Shown here one piece after another: positions 55,985 to 64,000 of a stretch of 64,000 bases of DNA. Each line of letters begins with the position of its first letter. The stretch's first letter is position 1. This DNA comes from Nemertoderma westbladi (taxonomy: Eukaryota; Xenacoelomorpha; Nemertodermatida; Nemertodermatidae). The notes below the pieces were generated by a model. It saw only the letters and a program-made list of their open reading frames with translations, made no database searches and was not told the origin of the DNA. The stretch lies in assembly GCA_032718475.1 (NCBI GenBank), contig JAUCBJ010006694.1, positions 1 through 64,000 of the forward strand, given 5' to 3'. A program made the position numbers and the translations under genes.

Positions 55985-56637
55985 TTCGAAGTGTCAAAAC
56001 CGCATTTCACTTTATAGTGCCATGCCGCGCGTATCTCACCGACGAACTTTTGCGGACGTTAATGGAGGAAATCGCTGCCTATCTCAATGAGAGACCGCTT
56101 ATGCCAGTCTCGTCGAGTCCCGATTCCCTGGAAGCGCTAACACCCGCGCACTTCCTACTGAAGAAACCTGTAGCCATGCTCCCACGATCGGAGATTGCCG
56201 ACGGAGATGAATACTGCCGTCGAACTTGGCAACTTATGCAGTTGCTATCCCGTCGTTTCGCTGACCATTTCGAGAAACATTATCTGCCCACGCTACAACT
56301 TCGAACTAAGTGGTTTGCGCAGCAAGAAAACGTCAGCGCTGGAGATATGGTGCTTATTGTAGATCCAGACCTCCCACGTAAACGGTGGCAGACAGGTCGT
56401 ATCATCGAGACACACATCTCAGATGATGGTTTAGTACGCTCGGTAGAACTCATCGTCATGCGGCGTAACTTCAAGAAGCCAGGCATCATCTTTGAGACGC
56501 AACAACTCAATCGCCCAGTTGGTCGTTTATGTTTACTGGAAAGAGACAGAGAACTCTCCGGGAACTATGGAAGGCAAGACACTCTTCCCACGACCACCTA
56601 CCTAATTCCTCAAACATCTAGGGAGTCCCCAATGTGA
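55985..56637 (+). pseudogene. BEL copy D integrase C terminus after the frameshift
   Basis: This is the continuation of integrase in the shifted frame, with first Met at 56017. It matches C and A through LTDELLRTLMEEIAAYLNER and the tail LCLLERDRELSGNYG. It is not a separate gene. Confidence 0.82.
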
Positions 56638-58263
56638 TACGTTTGGAGTGGGTGTATGACTATATTGTTTTATCTATTTTATTATATTTTTATATGCGAA
56701 CTTTATTATGTACTTTATTATAATCGTTTTTATTCAATTTTATTTAGTAGAATGTTATTTTAGTGATTATTTAGTAGATTAGTGCAATATATTAGTGTTT
56801 ATTACGTACGTAATTACTTATAATATATATTTAGTGCGACGGCGAGAAAATAATTATTTTTCTCTTTCCTTACTGTCCGTATCATATTATAAATACGTGA
56901 CTACAGTAAGATGAAATGTCCGTACTTATTAAAGTACAATAAAGCCACTACTATATTCAAGTATTATTGGTAGGCAGAGTATTAGGAATGCAAAGTTCAG
57001 ATCCTCGTGTCTCGGCTAAACCAAGCTCTGGGTAGACCTTGGAAACGACTTGCCTCTTCACACTGACATTGCTTCGTGCGATATTGCTCTTCTATCTTAT
57101 ATTAAATAATACATATAGTAGCGTGATGTCCCTCTAACAGTAGCGTAAAACGCAAATTAATCTGTTAAACCTTTTGACCATCTGTAATTCTAGTCGATTA
57201 AGATATCGTGGCACCCACCGATATACTTGAAAGACAAATTCTAGAATCAGTGGTTAACGTCCCCAGACAAGTTCTGGAATAAATCGGTGCCCATCTTAAA
57301 TATTAATGTAATATTTATTAAAATCTGTAAAATTCAGATCCGTTAACAATTCTAGTCGATTAAGATATCGTAGCACTTCCCGATACTCTTAAAAGACAAA
57401 TTTCATAGAATTAAGGATCCTATGTCCCCAGACCTGCTCTGGAATCAAATTGTGTCAATTTTAACATCAAATAATAAAATTCACGGGAAAAAATTTAAAT
57501 TCATATTTTTAAATGAATTTCATAAATTGTCATTTTGTACAATTTATAACATTCCCAAAATTCCATTAATTACTAGATCATGGGAGCGGAGATTCATCCT
57601 GTTGAGTGTATTAGAGTGCGAGAATCTCCAACATATAGTCAATAGCCGATAAAATTAACAAAATCATGCATAAAGAGGATATTGACAATTAAAGAATTAT
57701 TATTAAATAGCATCCCAGATCTGTATGCATGAGAATTACCCTAATTCTACCGCTAGCATTCCATAATGTCACCATAGCAACACCCACGCTAGAATTAGAA
57801 GCAAGTTAAAAGAACAATAGAAAGCTTGTCCCATTGCATAGCATAGAGAACATACCACACTGTTAGTATCCAAGGATACACAGTAATAACGTGACATTCT
57901 GGAAGGCACTGACTAACGGACAAATGGCCTGTGTGTGTGCAGTTGTTGACAGTTGTGTGGAATTTGTGCGTTTATAGGTGAATGTTACTGCTAAAGTATG
58001 TTTACAGTAGCTAGTCACAATTGTAAAAATAGCCCAACTCTCCTATAGAAAGAACCTAAGTGGATCCAAGCCTTTGGGACGGACAGTGGAGTGACTTGTG
58101 CCGGTTATCGTTGTCGTGCTGTTGCTACATGTTGGCGTAAACACCGCAACGACGGTACATCGGCGCTGAGAATCCCACTGTCCGGGGGCAAAGAAAAGTA
58201 GGCAGCGACGCCCGCTTGCCTAAATACAAACTTATTTGATATTAATAAACTCAGAAAGCAGAT
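56638..58263 (+). other. Conserved spacer between pol and second ORF, copy D
   Basis: Full-length match to the spacers of A and B, including the AATAAAGCC block near 56939, the two-copy hairpin repeat (about 57155-57480) and the second-ORF start context. Short open frames such as 57422-57652 are not conserved as proteins. Confidence 0.72.
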
Positions 58264-58662
58264 ATGACGGAGTTAATAGAAGATGATCTCGGTATTAGGG
58301 AGCGATATACTCTACCTTTACAAGCATTTGTGGATAGCTTAATACGCGGTGAAGCCGATCCAACCATTACGGAGGACGATGGTCGTTATATCGAACCGCC
58401 GATGTCCCAAGAGCAACTTGCGCGTGAATTGGACTATCGAAAATTCACCACTCGCTATACGAATCGTAATGGTACGTATATGGACTTCCTAACGACCGGC
58501 CATCCTATCGATTTACATGATACGGACGATGTAGACACCGAAAGGGAAATGGTTCTATTTAAATATCATACCCAGCGGAGTCGGAACGATAAACCGAGAA
58601 TAGATCACGAAAATTATATTCGTAACAGACTGGGAAGACGAACCAATATGCCTAGAATCTGA
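58264..58662 (+). pseudogene. Second ORF of BEL copy D, N-terminal stub (132 codons)
   Basis: Nearly identical to the stub of C, with the same 2.8-kb deletion and the same premature end (GRRTNMPRI). Confidence 0.82.
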
Positions 58663-58712
58663 GGAGATTCAGCCTATCGCGCCCGGAACAGCGACAACGA
58701 TTACATCCTAGA

Positions 58713-59754
58713 ATGGTATCAAGGTCCACAGTGTCTCACTGCGTACAATTATCGCCATGCCAACTATGTTTCTCGGCAACGTTGTCGGTTATGCGCATCG
58801 AGAGACCATGTTACGCCCATGGACACAAACGTCCGCTGTTCCTATTTCCACGAACAACCGGTGATGGAAATTTATTGTGCGTATTGCAGACTCAATAACT
58901 TGCACATTTTTGCGGTTTGCCCTCAATTTATGACTCAATGTCACCATTGTCAACTAAAGGGACACGCCAGTTTCGATTGCCCTTTTAATCACGATTTGGA
59001 AAGCGTAGATGAAATGATCACACTACGTTACATCAGAGCTTGGGAAGCGAACGCTGATTTACATTGTGATTCGCGCCATCGTTATTATCCTGGACGCGCT
59101 TACGAAGGAATTTATGCGTTCCATCCTTATCTATTCGCTTCTGTCGAACAGAAATCACGCATATCGAGTTACGAACTACTGAAGCGCGTCGGAGAATGTA
59201 TTTCAACTAAATTCGTACTCAAATTTCTCAGGAGTGTTAATCCTAGCGACCTTCATTCCTATAACTTAATCAATTATATCCGTCAGGATCCGGACTATGG
59301 AGACTTGTTTGTTAACTCACACCCCGAGTTACAGGAAGTACATCGACGGCCTTACGAATACCGAGCCCGCGAACGCGAGTTGGAAAGGACCATTAAACCA
59401 CGGAGGTTTCTAACTGCCTATGGTCCACCCACGGCCCTCGTTCAGACCACTTGTAAAGGACCCGTAAGAGCGGCTGTCTTGAAACGAGCTCTCAAAGCCG
59501 TTAGACCCCTCTCCCCGGACGTTGATGTCAATCAACCCGGTACTTCGACTGGCGGATACACCGACCATAATCCTACACCCTCTGATGCAATCATATTGCA
59601 CCCTTCACCCAGGAGTTATAGCCCTCCTTGTAAAGTGGCTCGCCCCAAAGAGAAAAGGACTCTGGCTAGCTTTAAAAAACTGCGTAAACGCCATCCTAGG
59701 CCATCCATAGGCTTAAATTATAGAGCGTATGACTGTTATCAGTCCAATTCATAA
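58713..59754 (+). pseudogene. Second ORF of BEL copy D, C-terminal zinc-knuckle part, 3'-truncated
   Basis: From the Met at 58819 the frame codes 311 residues with CAYC and CHHCQLKGHASFDC knuckles; family homology begins upstream, near 58713. At about 59695 a deletion joins it to LTR sequence, so the usual RKRRPRKKD end is replaced by about 20 unrelated residues. Confidence 0.76.
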
Positions 59755-60505
59755 CACATCATATATCAAGTTATATCAACTTGTTTCTATTCTTGTATTA
59801 TCGGTTCAATATACATTATTATACTGCTGTTTACTATTGTGTTTGGTTGAATATCATTTGGAGAACATATATAAAGAACCCAAATTTCCCAATTTTCTTG
59901 ATACACTACAGGTTAGAGAGACGGGTTATATATAGCGATTGCGACTTATATTGTTGTGGTTTGTAGTGAATTTAATGCTATTTGATAAGCACTACATTGG
60001 TCCGTTGCTATTCCCTTTATATATGATAAAATTCATTGACGGTCGGCAAATTAGTGAGCAGTATTGTGTGTTACCGGTAGTGTGCATGATTGTGACTGAT
60101 AACTAAGCATTTCCTAAAGAATGCGCCTCATACGTGAATCTTAAGCCTTACCGACTTACCATTGTGATTAGTATAAGTCATATCTCTGTTTACTTAGATA
60201 GAGCGCCACGTCCTAAAGGAACTGTTAATATTTCCCGAAAGTAAATAATATTAGTCTGAAATTAATTATTAACGATCAATCGAATAATACAATACCGTAA
60301 GCTTCACTGCAATAATAATTTAAGCCCTCAGAATCCAGTCTCCCGGGATTATCCAGCGGGTGAATGGACGCGCACTAGGCTGGCTTCTGCTAATGTTGTG
60401 TTTATTGGTATTAAATATTTGTCATCTTCTAAAGTATATTTATAAACCAAAAGACATATAAATTTTGGCAGGTTAAACTGCTAAAGGTCTTCAAAAGCGC
60501 GTACA
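59701..60505 (+). repeat. Truncated 3' LTR of BEL copy D
   Basis: It corresponds to LTR positions from about 490 (TAGGCTTAAATTATAGAGCG) to the end GCGCGTACA. The first about 490 bp, including the GGACATAA boxes, are deleted. A short stretch near 59750-59800 diverges from the B LTR. Confidence 0.85.
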
Positions 60506-61514
60506 CTCTGGTTCACCAACTCCCTCTCTTTCTCAATCCTCTCTGCTTCCCTCGCAGCCCTCTCTATATACTCTCTTACCACCCTCTCTTTATACTCTCT
60601 CGCTAATTCCCTTTCCATCTCTAACAATGCAGTCCCATCATCCAGCTGTCTCTCTAATTCCTTTTGATCTAACGCGGCTATGTCTAGCTGACACACCAGA
60701 TCTATCTCTAACACCCTTCTTGCTTTCGCGGAGGGTGTAGAGGACATTTCGGTTGCGACTCCCGTCGCCACCCGGTTTTACTGATTTTATCGTGCCTGCT
60801 AGCAGTTTCACTTATCAGTTTCAGTTATCTTCCGGGATAACCTCGAGTTCGGCGTCGTTCGAACCCGCCCATCCCACTAACCCCCTGCGCATCCACCAGA
60901 TAAGGCCCTACGTACACTACACCATACCGTATAATCTCAGATCGCCACAATTCAAACAGTTCCGTAGCGACCCCCCTCGCCCTTTCACTTGCCATTTCCC
61001 CCTGCCCAAATCGGACTAGGTAGTGAAAATGTTTATTACACTCACTGAGTCTCCGAGTTAGTTTGGGTTCGTCTACCTTTCCTCCTGTCTTGGCATCCTT
61101 TAGCATCTCCCTCGTGGCGTTGTACGTGCGTCGTAGTCAATCGCTCGTCCCGACGTCCTCCTCCTCGACTTCTTGGCCTCCTCTCCTCGTCCGGCGTGGT
61201 ACCGTCGGCCCCACCGTTACCATTCCAGTGGGCTGCTCGCCGCCTGTAGCCACTGGTTGGCTGGCGACTCCGGTATTCCTCCCGCCATTCCCGTCCCGTG
61301 TCAACTCCCGCTTCTCGTCTCCTCGTACCCGTCCGCCTTCCTCCTCTACCACCGGGCCGTTGTCTCTCGGCGAATCCAGTGTGGCGGGCCGGTACCGCCT
61401 CGTCTCCGCTTCCCGAATCGTTTGGTCTCTGTCGCTCGGGGTTCGCAGCAGACTTCCACCCCTCTCTGAACCCTGGGGCATTCGTTCGCTCATTGTTGGC
61501 GTGTCACAGTTCAC
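60481..61514 (-). pseudogene. Broken coding-like region of unknown origin, purine-rich on this strand
   Basis: Three open segments follow each other on the minus strand. The first (61514-61137) is Gly/Arg/Glu-rich and ends EEEDVGTSD. The second (61106-60825) is in the same frame beyond a stop and contains TRRLSECNKHFHYLV. The third (60771-60506) is in another frame and reads as a charged helix (ELERQLDDG, EREYKERVV-like). The last codons below 60506 fall in the copy D LTR. The composition suggests the gag-like 5' part of another retroelement, cut by the insertion of D. No family is recognised, and chance open frames in C/T-rich DNA are possible. Confidence 0.35.
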
Positions 61515-61636
61515 TCGTAGTCTGATTTTTAACTCAAAGATAGCTGTAGGCCTGCCGACAATAAGACCAAGAAAGATACCAGTACTAGGCCTATCCAGAT
61601 TTTATATTTTGAGTCAGACTACAGCCAGACAGCACA

Positions 61637-62737
61637 ATGTCACCGCTCTTAATCTCCACAGTTGCCATCGTTCTGGGCCGTTTCGTTGTGGCAGAACCAT
61701 CCGATCCATGGGGTAACCCTGCAACCCACCCAATACCGGTATTGGACTGGTTTGCCGAACACCCTGTCGATACCGTTTCGAACTGCCGCGCCGAATCGAC
61801 GGAGATGTGGTCGACGAGTGGATTTAGCCTCTACTGCTCTCATCGGGGAAGAAGATCTTGGGTCTCCTCTCCACGAACTAGAGGCCTAATCGCCAAACTC
61901 TGTCTTCTGTCTCTGGTTGGGGATATTGAAACCAACCCAGGACCCAGCAGGACGCGGGCCCCGAAGATCAACTGTCCCGTCTGTCAACGAGGAACAAACT
62001 CTCGGAGTAAGATCATCCAATGCGAGAGTTGTGACACATTTGTACATTTAAAATGTTACCGTAGGAAAAGCAGTAATTTATTCTCCACCAGAAACAATCT
62101 TGAGCCAAGTTTTCTCTGCAATAGCTGTATTTTTACCGAACTTCCCTTTCATGATACTATTTTAGAATCAGAAACCGACGATTCATTCCTCACATCGCCT
62201 CTGCAAACTCCAAGTGATGCTGAGAGTGAAACTTTTACATTTTTTAAGAAAAAAGGTCTGCATTTTTTGCATTTAAATGCACGATATCTTCTTCCCAAAT
62301 TTTCCGAAATTCGTATTTTAATCAATAAATCCAATCCAGCAGTTTTAACAATCTCTGAAACTTGGCTCGATGATAGCGTTTCTTTATATATGTATATTTA
62401 TATTGATAATTACGTAGTTTTACGTAAGGATAGGGACAGACAAGGTGGTGGTGTCCGTACTTACATTCGATGTGATTTAGCTTTTAATCGTAGGGAAGAT
62501 TTAGAGACTTGTGACGAAGTTTTACTGATGGAACTTTTACTTCCTAAAACTAAACATATTTTAATTGGTACTTTATATCGGCCCCCTAAACAATCAGATT
62601 TTTTGCAAAGTTTTGAAAGTACAATTTTATGTAATCTTAGTTCAGACTGTGAAATATATTTCTATTATATAGTGATTTTAATATCTGTTACCATCACAAA
62701 GCATCCCCCATCCGTAAACAGTAACAAAGTATTTTAA
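61637..62737 (+). pseudogene. E2 5' coding part: 2A-like peptide, PHD finger, endonuclease start
   Basis: The Met at 61637 starts a hydrophobic stretch (LLISTVAIVLGRFVVA) that could act as a signal sequence. At residues 95-103 is GDIETNPGP, a 2A-like ribosome-skipping motif, with the break expected between the last Gly and Pro (nt 61942/61943). A C4HC3 PHD-type finger follows (CPVC, CESC, HLKC, CNSC; residues about 114-170). The endonuclease begins at LHFLHLNAR, with its ISETWL motif. The frame is lost near 62670; the DFN catalytic motif lies in another frame, and the stop is at 62737. Such 2A-like leaders are known from CR1-type elements of sea urchin and other marine animals. Confidence 0.82.
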
Positions 62738-62739
62738 AT

Positions 62740-63495
62740 TTGTTTGGTTTAAAACAAATTATTCGAGATTCTACCAGAATTACCAGTAAAACTTCTACTT
62801 TACTAGATCACATCCTTTGTAATAATACCGATATTATTTCTCAATCTGGGGTTTTACCTTTAGGTCTAAGCGATCATTTTATAGTTTTTTGCACAAGAAA
62901 GACACAACAATCTTTTTTCGGGGATCAAAAAACAGTAACTGTTAGGTCTATGAAAAATTACAGCAAGGAACGCTTTTTAAGTTTGTTAGTAAATTCTGAC
63001 TGGGAACCCTGTTTTAAGGCCGCTGACATTAACCTTGCCTACACTGTTTTTCAAGATATATTTCTAAAGGCACTTAATACTGTAGCACCAATTAAAGAAA
63101 TTAGTCTTAAACAACGCACTGAGCCCTGGATGACCTCGGGTATTCTTAGTAATATCAGAGAAAGAGATAACTTTTTGTATAAATTTAGGAAATACCGTAT
63201 TTTAGCTGATTATAATAAATACTGCAAATATAGAAACCTTGTCCAACGGGAAATAAAAAAAGCGAAATCTGAATATTTGTACAACAAAATAAGTGAGAAT
63301 AAAGATAATCCTAAAAGTCTATGGTCTACCCTAAAATCTTTAGGTTATAAAAACCTTAAATCTAAATCGAATATTGTTCTGCAAGATAACGGTGAGCTGA
63401 TTCATGATCATACTCTAGTTAGTAATTTATTTAATAATTATTTTACTAATGTTGCCTCTAATTTAGTTAAGAAGTTACCGTTATCAAGTAATTAA
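62740..63495 (+). pseudogene. E2 endonuclease end and linker region
   Basis: It carries the terminal endonuclease motif LSDHFIVF and the lysine-rich linker seen in E1. The frame ends at a TAA (63493-63495), where E1 has an open codon, and stays open beyond it. Confidence 0.8.
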
Positions 63496-64000
63496 TATAG
63501 TATAGGGTCCGAAACTCTAAATAATTTTTATTTAGAAAAGTTACAAAATTCAGAAAAGTTATTTTTAAAACCCGTTTCTGAGGATTTCGTTTTTCAAAAT
63601 CTACTTAGCCTATCAGCCTCAAAAAGTACCGGTCTAGACCTAATACCTGCCCGTTATCTTAAGGATGGTGCTGAAGTACTTAAAGTGCCTATTACTTTTA
63701 TTATTAATTACTCTATCGTAGATAATGTAGTACCAGACGAACTGAAATTAGCTAAGGTTGTTCCTCTGTATAAAAAGAATAGTAAAGTAGAACCCTGTAA
63801 TTACAGACCTGTTAGTATCTTAAGTATTGTATCTAAAATTCTAGAACGTTCTGTTTTTCTACAGCTGGAAGCACATCTGAGTAGGCTAAATTTGATCTAT
63901 GAACTTCAGTCCGGTTTTCGTAAATCATATTCTACAGACACCTGCTTTATTAACTTAACTGATACAATTAGATGTAATAACGCAAAGGGTTTATATACTG
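63496..64000 (+). pseudogene. E2 reverse transcriptase start, runs off window
   Basis: It is in frame with 62740-63495 after the stop and open to the last base. It covers the RT fingers: [41 protein letters not shown]. The catalytic YADD lies beyond the window. Unlike E1, this stretch has no frameshift. Confidence 0.8.

Larger units (their letters stand above)
49510..60505 (+). mobile_element. BEL/Pao LTR retrotransposon, copy D (5' end and U3 missing)
   Basis: Family homology starts at about 49510, within gag (QWKSQLSERL). There is no 5' LTR or leader. At the right, a deletion near 59695 joins the end of the second ORF to an internal part of the 3' LTR, which then runs to its normal end at 60505. 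The pol region carries one nonsense codon, one frameshift and one in-frame deletion. Confidence 0.88.
61530..64000 (+). mobile_element. CR1/L2-like non-LTR retrotransposon E2 (3' end off window)
   Basis: It encodes in order a 2A-like peptide, a PHD-type zinc finger, an apurinic-like endonuclease and the start of RT. It is nearly identical to E1 over the shared part (62834-64000 against 24940-26120). It carries a frameshift and two stops, so it is inactive as it stands. The 5' boundary is approximate, placed where the C/T-rich tract ends. Confidence 0.82.

Noticed and set aside
61063-61716. Plus-strand Ser/Pro-rich frame of 217 codons before E2
   Set aside because: Low-complexity composition in a C/T-rich tract, overlapping the minus-strand pieces and E2, with no domain. 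I treat it as a chance frame.
1-64000. CRISPR arrays, bacterial operons, rRNA genes
   Set aside because: No regularly spaced identical repeats, no ribosomal RNA-like sequence, and gene content and splicing are eukaryotic. The tandem repeats seen have long, unequal units.

Overview
The window looks like genomic DNA of an invertebrate animal. It holds one host gene with a GT-AG intron, an ADAR2-type RNA-editing adenosine deaminase. Nearly everything else is retrotransposon sequence: BEL/Pao LTR elements, CR1/L2-like non-LTR elements (one encoding a 2A-like peptide) and an RTE-like fragment. The species cannot be named from the sequence. A marine invertebrate is my guess, because 2A-bearing CR1-type elements are known from such genomes.

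Layout. (1) 1-17962: BEL element A, plus strand, starting just inside a 5' LTR that lies off the window. It has a long leader carrying a 1.38-kb TTAA-flanked piggyBac-like insertion, a gag-pol broken by one stop and by loss of RNase H, a 1.6-kb conserved spacer, an intact 1417-codon second ORF, and a 3' LTR. (2) 17963-19903: an RTE-like fragment, then a GGACCGGGTTTTAG-rich repeat tract upstream of the host gene. (3) 19904-23811: the ADAR gene, two exons. Its 1.8-kb intron carries a terminal-inverted-repeat DNA element that itself contains a tRNA-like SINE head. (4) about 24935-27421: a 5'-truncated CR1/L2-like element (E1). (5) 27985-39870: BEL element B, plus strand, with two full 1258-bp LTRs but most of pol deleted. 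(6) 39871-48335: BEL element C, minus strand, 5'-truncated, with the cleanest pol in the window and a nested non-LTR insertion at 42370-43905. (7) 48336-about 49510: unassigned DNA. (8) about 49510-60505: BEL element D, plus strand, truncated at its 5' end and at the U3 end of its 3' LTR. (9) 60506-61520: a purine-rich, broken minus-strand coding-like region. (10) about 61530-64000: a second CR1/L2-like element (E2) with 2A-like peptide, PHD-type finger, endonuclease and RT, running off the window.

The four BEL copies are one family and can be read against each other. That comparison shows the empty site of the piggyBac-like insertion, an identical 2.8-kb deletion of the second ORF in B, C and D, separate pol lesions in each copy, and a mosaic pair of LTRs in B. 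The least familiar component is the second ORF of the family (12464-16717). It sits where an env gene would be expected, but it has no evident signal peptide or membrane segment. It carries CCHC zinc-knuckle motifs near its C terminus and follows a spacer with repeated, apparently structured RNA. I know of no characterised counterpart and give it no function beyond probable nucleic-acid binding.

B and C meet tail to tail, and C and D are head to head, so long inverted repeats lie downstream of the ADAR gene. Transcripts spanning them could form the dsRNA that ADARs edit. That link is an inference only.
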